In this document: positions 42,844-50,496 of the stretch, one piece after another
How positions within the stretch are numbered: position 1 is the stretch's first letter
Layout: every line of letters begins with the position of its first letter
Assembly (NCBI RefSeq): GCF_041053055.1
Contig: NZ_CP163443.1
Coordinates: forward strand, 7,175,001 to 7,239,000
Direction: 5' to 3'
Length of the DNA: 64,000 bases
Source of the DNA: Streptomyces sp. R41
GTDB taxonomy: Bacteria > Actinomycetota > Actinomycetes > Streptomycetales > Streptomycetaceae
Notes under the pieces: generated by a model
The model's input: only the letters and a program-made list of their open reading frames with translations
The model's database searches: none
What the model was told of the DNA's origin: nothing
Position numbers and translations under genes: made by a program

Positions 42844-43698
42844 TCAGCCCTTGACCGCCCCACCCAACGCAAACCCCCCACCCAACCGCCGGGCAACCAA
42901 CACATACAAAACCAACACCGGTGTCGAATAGATCACCGAAAACGCCGCCAGCTGCCCATACACCACCATCCCCCGATTCCCGAAGAACTCATTGATGCTC
43001 ACCGACGCCGGCATCTGATCCGGCGTAAGCAGCAGCATGAACGGTACGAAGAAGTTCCCCCACATCATCACGAACGAGAAAACCGTCACCACGGCCACGC
43101 CCGGTCCCATCAGGGGCAGCACGATCCGCACCAGGGACTGAAACGGCGAAGCCCCGTCCGTCCAGGCCGCCTCCTCCAGCTCCTTCGGCACTCCATCCAT
43201 GAAGTTCTTCATCAGCCAAATGGCAAAGGGAAGTTGAGACGCCGCGAAGAAGAAGATGGTGCCCTGCATGGTGTCGATCAGATTCACCTGCACGAACAAC
43301 GCGTAAACCGGAACCATGATCGCAGTGATCGGCAGACTCGTGGCGAACAGAATCGTCAGCAGAAACGGTCGATTGAGTCGCGACCGGAACCGGGACAGCG
43401 GATAAGCCGCCAGCGCCGCGCACACCACCGTCAGCAGCGTCCCGCCCCCGCACAGAATGAGGCTGTTGAGCAGCGGGGTGAAGGTGATGTCCGGTTTGAG
43501 CACGGCATCGAAGTTCGACAGCGTGACCCCGTCCGGCACCTTCACCGTCAGGTCGGCGTGCGCGTCGAGCGACGACAGGACCACCCAGGCGAGCGGCAGC
43601 GCGAACGCGGCGGCCACGACGAGGAGCCCGGCGTCCGCCGCCAGGCGCCGCCCCGTGCGGCGGGACTTGAGAGTCGCACCCCGAGTCGACACGGCCAT
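42844..43698 (-). CDS. Sugar ABC transporter permease (MalG type)
   Basis: This 284-residue permease has six membrane helices. The EAA loop ELEEAAWTDGASPFQSLVRIVLPLMGPG (about residues 170-197) contacts the ATPase. The long periplasmic loop after helix 1 is typical of MalG-like subunits. It starts one base past the stop of the partner permease. No ATP-binding gene is in the cluster, as usual in Streptomyces, where the shared ATPase MsiK energises many CUT1 systems (family knowledge). Imports an oligosaccharide of unknown type. Confidence 0.93.
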   Translation of the reverse strand: MAVSTRGATLKSRRTGRRLAADAGLLVVAAAFALPLAWVVLSSLDAHADLTVKVPDGVTLSNFDAVLKPDITFTPLLNSLILCGGGTLLTVVCAALAAYPLSRFRSRLNRPFLLTILFATSLPITAIMVPVYALFVQVNLIDTMQGTIFFFAASQLPFAIWLMKNFMDGVPKELEEAAWTDGASPFQSLVRIVLPLMGPGVAVVTVFSFVMMWGNFFVPFMLLLTPDQMPASVSINEFFGNRGMVVYGQLAAFSVIYSTPVLVLYVLVARRLGGGFALGGAVKG

Positions 43699-43699
43699 C

Positions 43700-44635
43700 T
43701 CACACCTCCGTCCGGAGCAGCCGCATATAGACCACCGAGAACAGCGAGCCGACCACCAGAAGCAGAAGTGCCACCGCGGTCCCGTACCCGATCATGCTTT
43801 TCTGGAAAGCCTGCTCGTACATGAAGAGGGGGAGGGTCTGGCTGCGATTCCCCGGCCCGCCACGCGTCATCACCCAGATCAGCCCGAACACCGACAGCGT
43901 CTGCAGCGTGTTGAGCATCAGGTTGGTGCCGATCGACCGGCGGATCATCGGCAACGTGATGTGCCACATGCGGCGCCAACCGCCCGCCCCGTCCACCTCC
44001 GCCGCCTCCGTGATCTCCTTCGGGATTTCGTTCAGCGCCGCCGAATAGACCAGCATCGAGAAGGCCGTGCCCCGCCAGACGTTCGCGAACGACACCGCCA
44101 GGATCGGTAGCGTGAACATCCAGTTCTGGGAGGGGAGATGGAGCCAGTCGAGGATGGCGTTCAACGTTCCCTCGCGGCGGAAGAAGGCGTACAGCAGGAA
44201 GCCTGCCACCACCTCCGGCAGTACCCACGCCGTGATGACGATGCCGCCGACCAGCGTGCGGACCGGCTTCGACGCGCGCTGCATCAGCGAAGCCAGCGCC
44301 AGGCCCAAGGTGTTCTGGCCGACCAGTGACGACAGCACCGTGAACACCAGCGTCAGCCATACGGCGTTGAGGAACGCGTCGTCCTTGAATGCCGCCCGGA
44401 AATTGTCGAAGCCGACGAAGGACGAGTGGGCCTGGCCAGTCAACTGCAGGTCCGTGAAGGCGATGTACGCACAGTAGGCGATCGGGCCCGCGAGGAAGAG
44501 GAGCAGCAGGACCACGGCCGGGGTGACCGGCAGCGCGCGGGCCAGGGAGCGGCGCGCCCCTCCCCGGCGCCGGGCGGCGCCCTTCGGCACCGCGGAGCGG
44601 ACGGGCGGCGCCGCCGTCCCCGTACCCACACTCAC
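43700..44635 (-). CDS. Sugar ABC transporter permease (MalF type)
   Basis: This 311-residue permease has an Arg/Ala-rich cytoplasmic start and six helices. The EAA motif is EITEAAEVDGAGGWRRMWHITLPMIRRS. The GTG start overlaps the stop of the binding-protein gene (GTGA). GGPGNRSQTLPLFMYEQAF before the last helix is typical of CUT1 MalF-like subunits. It works with the MalG-type permease at 42844 and the lipoprotein at 44632. Confidence 0.93.
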   Translation of the reverse strand: MSVGTGTAAPPVRSAVPKGAARRRGGARRSLARALPVTPAVVLLLLFLAGPIAYCAYIAFTDLQLTGQAHSSFVGFDNFRAAFKDDAFLNAVWLTLVFTVLSSLVGQNTLGLALASLMQRASKPVRTLVGGIVITAWVLPEVVAGFLLYAFFRREGTLNAILDWLHLPSQNWMFTLPILAVSFANVWRGTAFSMLVYSAALNEIPKEITEAAEVDGAGGWRRMWHITLPMIRRSIGTNLMLNTLQTLSVFGLIWVMTRGGPGNRSQTLPLFMYEQAFQKSMIGYGTAVALLLLVVGSLFSVVYMRLLRTEV

Positions 44636-45996
44636 TTCTTGATCACTTGGTTGTCGGTCGCCGTCTTCAGCTCCTCGTCATAGCCGCTCGCCGCCTTGTC
44701 GACCGAGCTGTCACCCGTCGTCACGCCCTCCATGGCTTCCTGGATGGCGGTCGAGACCTTCGGATACGCCGGATACGCGGGCCGGTAGTGTGTGCTGGCG
44801 ACCAGGTCCGTGAAGAACTTGATGCCGGGCTGTGCCTTCACGTACGCGGGGTCGGCGGCGACGTCCTTGCGCACCGCGATGCCGGAGTTGGCGATGTACC
44901 ACTTCTGGGCGTTCGCCTTGGTCTGCATCGTCTCGATGAACTTGAACGCCAGATCGGGGTTGCCCGCCTTGGAGGGGATCGACCAGGTCCAGCCGCCGGA
45001 CATGCTCACCTTGCCGGGGGCCTGGCCGTGCTGGGTCGGCATATAGGCGAGGCCGAGTTTCTGCGACCACTTCGGCCACTCGTGACCCGAACCCTTCAGC
45101 CAGTCCTGCGGGAGCCAGCTGCCGTCGAGGTTGATGCCGAGCTTGCCCTTGGGGAGCAGCTCACCGCGGATCCTCGTCTGGATGTTGGGGTCGAGGGCGT
45201 CGGCGACATCGAGGCCGAGCTTCTCCTTGTAGACCCTCTCCACGAAAGTGAGGGCGTCCTTGAAACCCTGGCTTCCGGCGATCCACTTCTTCGTGGCGGT
45301 GTCGTACAGGGGGTCCGTCTTCCCGTCGCCCGTCCCGTACAGCAGCATCTCGAAGCCCTGCATGGTGGCGGCCTCGCCGGCGGGTTTGCCCGTGTAGATG
45401 TTCAGCGGGGTGACGCCGGGGACTTTCGCCTTGATGGCGCGCGCGGCACTCAGCACGTCGTCCCATGTCTTCGGCTGCCAATCACCGGGCAGGCCGGCCT
45501 TCTTGAAGATGTCCTTGTCGAACCAGAGCCCCCGGGTGTCCGTCCCGTCCGGGACGCCGTACGTCTTCCCGTCCTGGGCCTTGGCCGCCGCCTTGGCCGT
45601 GTCGATGAACTGGCCCCAGTCCCGCCACTTGTCGAGGTACGGGTCGAGAGGCTTCAAGTACCCGCTCGTGATGTCCGAGTTGATGAGGAACGTGTCCTCG
45701 TAGACCAGGTCGGGCGCCGTCTTGGGCGACCTCAGCATCTGCTGGAGCTTCGTGTAGTACTCGGAGTCCGGGGCCTTGATCGGGACGAGTTCGACCTTCT
45801 TTCCCGGGTTCGCCTTCTCGAACTCCTTCTTCATCTGGCCCAAGTAGGTGTCCATGACGCGGATCGAGTTGTCCGTGGACTGTTTGAAGGAGATCTTCAC
45901 GGTGTCCGGATCGCTCCCGGATCCTGATCCACAGGCGGTCAGCGCGGTGGCGGCGAGAAGCGTTGCGAGGAGAAGTGGGGCGGCGGTGGGGCGCAC
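44632..45996 (-). CDS. Sugar ABC transporter substrate-binding lipoprotein
   Basis: This extracellular solute-binding protein, family 1, has about 454 residues. The N-terminus is a lipoprotein signal peptide with lipobox LTAC followed by GSGSGSD. Family features include IRVMDTYLGQMKKEFEKANPG, DLVYEDTFLINSD and MSGGWTWSIPSKAGNPDLAFKFIE. I chose GTG 45996 rather than GTG 46002, because AGGAGG then lies eight bases upstream instead of two. It is the first gene of the transporter operon, with a promoter and an 18-base palindrome in front. Confidence 0.94.
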   Translation of the reverse strand: MRPTAAPLLLATLLAATALTACGSGSGSDPDTVKISFKQSTDNSIRVMDTYLGQMKKEFEKANPGKKVELVPIKAPDSEYYTKLQQMLRSPKTAPDLVYEDTFLINSDITSGYLKPLDPYLDKWRDWGQFIDTAKAAAKAQDGKTYGVPDGTDTRGLWFDKDIFKKAGLPGDWQPKTWDDVLSAARAIKAKVPGVTPLNIYTGKPAGEAATMQGFEMLLYGTGDGKTDPLYDTATKKWIAGSQGFKDALTFVERVYKEKLGLDVADALDPNIQTRIRGELLPKGKLGINLDGSWLPQDWLKGSGHEWPKWSQKLGLAYMPTQHGQAPGKVSMSGGWTWSIPSKAGNPDLAFKFIETMQTKANAQKWYIANSGIAVRKDVAADPAYVKAQPGIKFFTDLVASTHYRPAYPAYPKVSTAIQEAMEGVTTGDSSVDKAASGYDEELKTATDNQVIKK

Positions 45997-46014
45997 GGGC
46001 ACGACCTCCTACTT

Positions 46015-46032
46015 GCCGACATCGTTGTCGGC
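46015..46032 (-). promoter_or_regulatory. LacI-type palindromic operator
   Basis: GCCGACA and TGTCGGC (read on the minus strand) flank the centre ACGA, an 18-base site with perfect seven-base arms. The ACAACG-type centre resembles operators of LacI-family sugar regulators. It lies between the promoter and the ribosome-binding site of the binding-protein gene, a repressing position. No LacI gene is in the window. Confidence 0.6.
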
Positions 46033-46055
46033 CGAGCCGAGTTGTCTGCCTGGTG

Positions 46056-46085
46056 AACGTAAGAGCGTGGAGTATGTCAGGTCAA
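46056..46085 (-). promoter_or_regulatory. Promoter of the sugar transporter operon
   Basis: On the minus strand TTGACC (46080-46085), an 18-base spacer and TACGTT (46056-46061) give a good sigma-70-type match 24 bases before the palindromic operator. Confidence 0.55.
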
Positions 46086-46120
46086 TGACCTTGCAGAGGC
46101 CGGAGTGAAGGGGGAACGAG

Positions 46121-46677
46121 ATGCAACAAGGCGTCACCGTCGGGCAGTTGCTGCTCGCCGCGTATCAGAGTGTCAAGGATGAGCGAAGGCGCGGATCGGC
46201 TTCCGGGACAACCTGTTGTATGTGACGCTCGCCGTCGTGGCCGCTGTCGTCGCCCTGGCCACGACGGCCAAGCACGCGTCCATGTTGCCGGCGCTGCCGC
46301 CCGTGTGCGTCGTTCTCGGGCGGACCTACCTGGTCAACGACGAGAAGATCTCCGCCATCGGGGCCTATGCGCGCGGCGAGTTGGGTCCGCGGCCCGACGA
46401 ACTCCCGTGGGCCGAAGCCGTCTTCAGGTGGGAGACAGCTCATCGCGGTGACGCGCGCAGGGGCTCGCGCAAAGTCATTCAGTGCGGGGTCGATCTGCTC
46501 CCTTTCTGTGTCGTGCCGTTCGCGGGGCTCGTCGTGTATTGGGGGAGTGGTCAAGTGGGCGCGGGGCTGCCGGCGTTGTCGGTGATCGAGGCGCCGGCGC
46601 TGGTGGGGCTGGGAGTCCAGGTGGTGCTGTATGCGCAACCTTTCGCCGCGGCTGCGGGTCCATCTGGTGTGAGTTGA
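46121..46677 (+). pseudogene. Frameshifted small membrane-protein gene
   Basis: ATG 46121 (after GGGGGAACGAG) begins MQQGVTVGQLLLAAYQSVKDE, after which the frame hits a stop at 46223. The continuation ARIGFRDNLLYVTLAVVAAVVALAT is read in a different frame from about 46187 and runs to the stop at 46677. Removing one base from an expected GAGCAGAAGGCGCGG gives exactly the observed GAGCGAAGGCGCGG, so a single-base deletion near 46183-46187 explains the break. The intact product would have about 185 residues with at least two membrane pairs. Either the gene is dead, the site is a sequencing error, or it is a programmed shift. The family is unknown. Confidence 0.75.
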
Positions 46678-46714
46678 CGGCCATTGTCCGCTTCGTATGT
46701 CTGGGGGAGACGTC

Positions 46715-47137
46715 ATGTCGGACGACACGGATCGCGGCTTCGTCGAGAGTGTGCGCCGGTTCTTCTGGTTGCCGCGGGAGGTCCCGCGAGATCCCGCGCC
46801 GGCCTTGCCGCTGGCGCGTGTGGGGATCTTCAACGTCGCCGCGGGGGCGGGTATCGCCGCCCTCGGGTGGGGTGACCTGCTGGTGCTGATCGTGATGGGC
46901 TCGGTGTTCGCGATGGTCGACGACGTGATCAGGGGCGTGCGCCATCGGTGGCCGGGATTCGTCGTCGGCCTGGCGGCCGCGTGGGGCGCCGACAAGCTCG
47001 TGCGGGCCGCGACCTCCGTCCCCGCCGATCCCGACTGGGCCGACTATCCCGCCCTCGCCACCGGGAGCCTGGCCGCTCTCGTCGCCTTCGCGGCGATCAC
47101 CCGCCTGCCCGGCCGGCAGGGGGCCGCACTTCGCTGA
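46715..47137 (+). CDS. Small integral membrane protein, unknown family
   Basis: This 140-residue protein has a conserved-looking cytoplasmic start DDTDRGFVESVRRFFWLPREVPRD. Three to four hydrophobic helices follow: VGIFNVAAGAGIAALGW, LVLIVMGSVFAMVDDVI, FVVGLAAAWGADKLV and SLAALVAFAAI. GGGGGAGA precedes the ATG. It lies 37 bases after the frameshifted gene on the same strand, so the two once formed a unit. I do not recognise the family. Confidence 0.75.
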   Translation: MSDDTDRGFVESVRRFFWLPREVPRDPAPALPLARVGIFNVAAGAGIAALGWGDLLVLIVMGSVFAMVDDVIRGVRHRWPGFVVGLAAAWGADKLVRAATSVPADPDWADYPALATGSLAALVAFAAITRLPGRQGAALR

Positions 47138-47225
47138 GCGTGTCCCGGTGGGACTTGTGTCTCATGGGGACTCATGTCTCAGTGGGGCATCGGACCGGGC
47201 CCAGTGCGACGGTCTGGTCGGACTG

Positions 47226-47351
47226 GGCCCGGTCGGCCGCCTCGGCCGCGCCGAGGAGGTCGCCGAGCTGATCGCGTTCCTGCTCTCCGAGCGCGCCTCG
47301 TTCGTCCACGGCAGCTACCACCTGGTCGACGGCGCCAACACCGCGGGCTGA
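47226..47351 (+). pseudogene. C-terminal remnant of a short-chain dehydrogenase/reductase
   Basis: The translation PVGRLGRAEEVAELIAFLLSERASFVHGSYHLVDGANTAG ends at a stop and is an unmistakable SDR C-terminus (P-x-GRxG-x-xEEVA ... xG-x-x-x-xVDGG). About 200 N-terminal residues, including the Rossmann motif and the YxxxK active site, are missing. An 11-base inverted repeat CCGGGCCCAGT/ACTGGGCCCGG (47195-47232) straddles the break. Confidence 0.8.
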
Positions 47352-47360
47352 ACCGCGCGG

Positions 47361-48044
47361 CTACCCCTTCACCCACCGGTACTGCAACTCCGGCCGCCCC
47401 ACCTGCCCGTACTGCGGAGCGCGCGCCGCCCGTCCCGCGTCCACCAGGTGCTCCAGGTACCGCCGGGCCGTGATCCGGGAGATGCCGACCGCCTCGGCGA
47501 CCCCCGCTGCCGTCAGGCCGTCGGCGCAGTCCCGGAGGGCGACGGTGACGCGTTCGAGGGTCGGTGCGCTCAGGCCCTTCGGCAGGGCGGCCGGGCCCGG
47601 GGCGCGCAGGGTGGCCAGGGCGCGGTCCACCTCGTCCTGGCCGCTCGCCTCGCCCACCGCCGCGTGGAACTCGGCGTACCGGATCAGCCGGTCCCGCAGT
47701 GTCGCGAAGGTGAAGGGCTTCAGGACGTACTGGACGACGCCGAGCGAGACCCCTTCCCGTACGACCGCGAGGTCCCGCGCGGACGTCACCGCGATCACGT
47801 CCGCGTGGTAGCCGGCGGCCCGCAGGGAGCGGGCGAGCTGCAGTCCGTGCACGTCCGGCAGGTGCAGGTCCAGCAGGAGCAGGTCCACGGGCGTACGGTC
47901 CAGGGCGCGGCGTGCCTCCGCGCCGGTGTGCGCCTTGCCGACCGCCGTGAACCCGGGCACCCGGCCGACGTACATGACGTGCGCGTCGGCGGCGACCGGG
48001 TCGTCCTCGACGACGAGTACGCGGATCGGCTCGGGGTCGGTCAT
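47361..48044 (-). CDS. Response regulator of CitB/DcuR type
   Basis: This 227-residue response regulator has a receiver domain with the acidic pair VVEDDPVAA, phospho-acceptor Asp59 (LLLLDLHLPD) and the switch Lys in YVLKPFTF. The C-terminal helix-turn-helix GLTAAGVAEAVGISRITARRYLEHLVDAG is typical of the CitB/DcuR group that controls citrate and C4-dicarboxylate uptake. Its ATG overlaps the stop of the sensor kinase gene (ATGA). With dctA lying divergent, its target is probably that promoter. Confidence 0.94.
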   Translation of the reverse strand: MTDPEPIRVLVVEDDPVAADAHVMYVGRVPGFTAVGKAHTGAEARRALDRTPVDLLLLDLHLPDVHGLQLARSLRAAGYHADVIAVTSARDLAVVREGVSLGVVQYVLKPFTFATLRDRLIRYAEFHAAVGEASGQDEVDRALATLRAPGPAALPKGLSAPTLERVTVALRDCADGLTAAGVAEAVGISRITARRYLEHLVDAGRAARAPQYGQVGRPELQYRWVKG

Positions 48045-50272
48045 ACGTCGCCTCCAGGCAAGGCGGGTTGGGCAGGCTGGGCGGGCTCGGACGGAGTGGG
48101 CTCGCGCCCGGACTCGGACTCGGACTCGGACTCCGACTCGGGCCGGCGCCGACGCTCGGGATCGCGTCCAAGCCCGCGCCGGGGGTCGTGCTCGGGTTCG
48201 CGTCCAGGACCGTGCTCGGGATCGCGTCCAGGTTCGGGCCGGCGTCGAGGGTCGTGGTCGGGTTCGCGTCCAGGGTCGTGCTCGGGATCGCGTCCAGGTT
48301 CAGGCCCGCGCCGGGGGTCGTGCTCGGGTTCGCGTCCAGGGTCGTGCTCGGGATCGCGTCCAGGTTCAGGCCCGCGCCGGGGGTCGTGCTCCGGTTCGCG
48401 TCCAGGGTCGTGCTCGGGTGCGCCCTCGCGCCCGGGGCTGTCCCCCGGCTCGCGCCCGGACCGGGGCTCGGCAGCAGCCTCCCCCACGTCCGACGCCGGA
48501 GCCGGAGCCGGGTCCGACGCCGTGGCCGATGCCGGAGCCGGGTCCGGAGCCGATGCCGAGTTCGACGCCGGAGCCGGAGCCGGCTCCGGAGCCGACGCCG
48601 TGGCCGATGCCGAGTTCGACGCCGGAGCCGGGTCCGATGTCTGGGCCGACGCGGGGTCCGACGTCTGGGACGGCGACACCGTAGGCAACGGCAGCCGTAC
48701 CTCGAACTCCGCCCCGCCCCCGGCCGCCTCCCGCACCGTCAGCGTGCCGTCGTGACGGCTCACGGCCTGTCGTACGAGTGCCAGGCCGAGGCCACGGCCG
48801 CCGGGCCCCGCCGGTTTCGTGGACCAGCCGCGCTCGAAGACCTGCTCGGCGTGGGCCGGGTCCACCCCGGCGCCGGTGTCGGCGACCCGCAGCACCAGGA
48901 CGGACTCGTCCGTGAACGCCGTCACCGTGACCCGCGCGCCCACCGTCCCCTGCGCCGCGTCCACCGCGTTGTCGATCAGGTTGCCGAGGACGGTGACCAG
49001 GTCGCGGGCGGACAGGGAGGCCGGGAGCAGCCCGTCGTCGATGGCGCTGTCGTCGGACACCACCAGCTCCACGCCCCGCTCGTTCGCCTGCGCCGCCTTG
49101 CCCAGCAGCAGCGCGGCGAGGACCGGTTCGCTGACCGCCGCGACCACCTGGTCGGTGAGCGCCTGCGCCAGCTCCAGCTCGGCCGTGGCGAAGTCGACGG
49201 CCTCGTCGGCGCGGCCCAGCTCGATGAGGGACACCACCGTGTGCAGGCGGTTCGCGGCCTCGTGGGCCTGTGAGCGCAGCGCCTGGGTGAAGCCGCGCTC
49301 CGAGTCCAACTCGCCCATCAACGCCTGGAGTTCGGTCACATCGCGCAAGGTCACCACCGTGCCCCGGCGTTCGCCTCCCGAGACCGGGGAGGTGTTCACG
49401 ACCAGGACGCGCGAGGCGGTGAGATGCACCTCGTCCACCCTCGGCTCGGCGGACAGCAGCGCGCCCGTCAGCGGTGCGGGCAGGCCGAGTTCGGCCACCG
49501 AGCGGCCGACCACCTCGTCCGTCACGCCGAGCAACTCCCGCCCGCCGTCGTTCATCAGCGCCACCCGGAACTGCCCGTCCAGCATCAGCAGCCCCTCGCG
49601 TACGGCGTGCAGCGCGGCCTGGTGGTAGTCGTGCATACGGCTGAGCTCGGCCGCGTTCAGGCCGTGGGTGGAGCGGCGCAGCCGGGCGTTGATGACGTAG
49701 GTGCCGATGCCGCCCAGTATCAGGGCGCCCCCGGCGACCCCGATGAGGGCCGTGACCTGGTCCTGCACGCGCTTGGTGATCGCCTCCACCTTGATGCCCG
49801 CGCTGACCAGGCCGACGATGTGGCCGTTGTCCGAGATCGGGGTGACGGCGCGTACGGACGGGCCGAGGCTCCCGGTGTACGTCTCCGTGAAGGATTTGCC
49901 GTTCAGGGCGGGGCCGATGTGGCCGAGGAAGTGCTTGCCGATCAGCGTCTTGTCGGGGTGGGTCCAGCGGATGCCCCGCGGGTCCATGATCGTCACGAAG
50001 TCCACGCCGGTGTCCCGCTGCACCTGGAGGGCGTACGGCTGAAGGTCCTTCGTGGGGTCGCTGGTGTGGATGGCCTCGCGGACGGACGGGGCGTCGGCGA
50101 CCGAGCGGGCGACGGCCATGGCCTGCCGGCCCGCCGCCTCCTCGGCCTGGCTGCGGTCGCTGACGTAGGTGAACAGCGCGTACCCGGCGACGAGGACCGC
50201 GATCAGCACGGCCTGCATGGCGAAGAGCTGGCCGGCCAGGCTGCGGGGTCTCGGGACGCGGGGGAAACGCAT
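48041..50272 (-). CDS. CitA/DcuS-type sensor histidine kinase with repetitive C-terminal tail
   Basis: This 743-residue membrane kinase has TM1 (about 14-36), an extracellular PAS/Cache sensor (38-172) with FVTIMDPRGIRWTHPDKTLIG and ETYTGSLGPSVRAVTPI, TM2 (173-194), a cytoplasmic PAS (about 210-315), an H-box with His337 (SQAHEAANRLH) and an ATPase domain with N-box NLIDNAVDAA (431-440). The kinase core ends near residue 530. A further 213 residues follow, first Ala/Ser/Pro/Asp repeats, then four 22-residue Glu/Asp/Arg/His/Pro repeats. Ordinary family members stop after the ATPase domain. Gene order and type predict sensing of citrate or C4-dicarboxylates for dctA. Confidence 0.93.
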   Translation of the reverse strand: MRFPRVPRPRSLAGQLFAMQAVLIAVLVAGYALFTYVSDRSQAEEAAGRQAMAVARSVADAPSVREAIHTSDPTKDLQPYALQVQRDTGVDFVTIMDPRGIRWTHPDKTLIGKHFLGHIGPALNGKSFTETYTGSLGPSVRAVTPISDNGHIVGLVSAGIKVEAITKRVQDQVTALIGVAGGALILGGIGTYVINARLRRSTHGLNAAELSRMHDYHQAALHAVREGLLMLDGQFRVALMNDGGRELLGVTDEVVGRSVAELGLPAPLTGALLSAEPRVDEVHLTASRVLVVNTSPVSGGERRGTVVTLRDVTELQALMGELDSERGFTQALRSQAHEAANRLHTVVSLIELGRADEAVDFATAELELAQALTDQVVAAVSEPVLAALLLGKAAQANERGVELVVSDDSAIDDGLLPASLSARDLVTVLGNLIDNAVDAAQGTVGARVTVTAFTDESVLVLRVADTGAGVDPAHAEQVFERGWSTKPAGPGGRGLGLALVRQAVSRHDGTLTVREAAGGGAEFEVRLPLPTVSPSQTSDPASAQTSDPAPASNSASATASAPEPAPAPASNSASAPDPAPASATASDPAPAPASDVGEAAAEPRSGREPGDSPGREGAPEHDPGREPEHDPRRGPEPGRDPEHDPGREPEHDPRRGPEPGRDPEHDPGREPDHDPRRRPEPGRDPEHGPGREPEHDPRRGLGRDPERRRRPESESESESESGREPTPSEPAQPAQPALPGGDV
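48161..48418 (-). repeat. 66-base tandem repeat inside the sensor kinase gene
   Basis: About 3.9 copies of a 66-base unit encode PEHDPGREPEHDPRRGPEP followed by GRD (residues 619-704). Copies 1 and 2 are identical at the protein level; copies 3 and 4 carry a few changes. An ESES run (48120-48150) follows. The frame is kept throughout. Confidence 0.9.
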
Positions 50273-50410
50273 GTCGTCAGTCTGCCTCTCCTGATCAGGC
50301 TCCTTTGATCAGTGTGCTTATAAGTGTGAACTAAATGAACGGAAGGGTGACCGCCCTCACAGGCCGGGAGATAGTCACCGCATCCCCCCGGGAGTCCACG
50401 CCTCCCGGAT

Positions 50411-50463
50411 CCCCCGGTCGTGAGCCGCACGCCGGGTTCCCCCGGTCGTGAGCCGCACGCCGG
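50411..50463. repeat. 25-base exact direct repeat before dctA
   Basis: CCCCCGGTCGTGAGCCGCAC plus GCCGG occurs at 50411-50435 and again at 50439-50463, with a 28-base offset. The second copy ends 34 bases before the dctA start, in the divergent promoter region shared with the sensor kinase. It could be a binding site for the response regulator. Confidence 0.85.
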
Positions 50464-50496
50464 ATGATGCCGACGACGTCGTCAAGGAGGGCAGCC

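Noticed and set aside
45997..46002. GTG 46002 as start of the sugar-binding lipoprotein
   Set aside because: The AGGAGG would lie only two bases before it; GTG 45996 has normal spacing.
48161..48418. Possible CRISPR-like array
   Set aside because: The repeats are directly adjacent without spacers, keep the reading frame and encode protein repeats.
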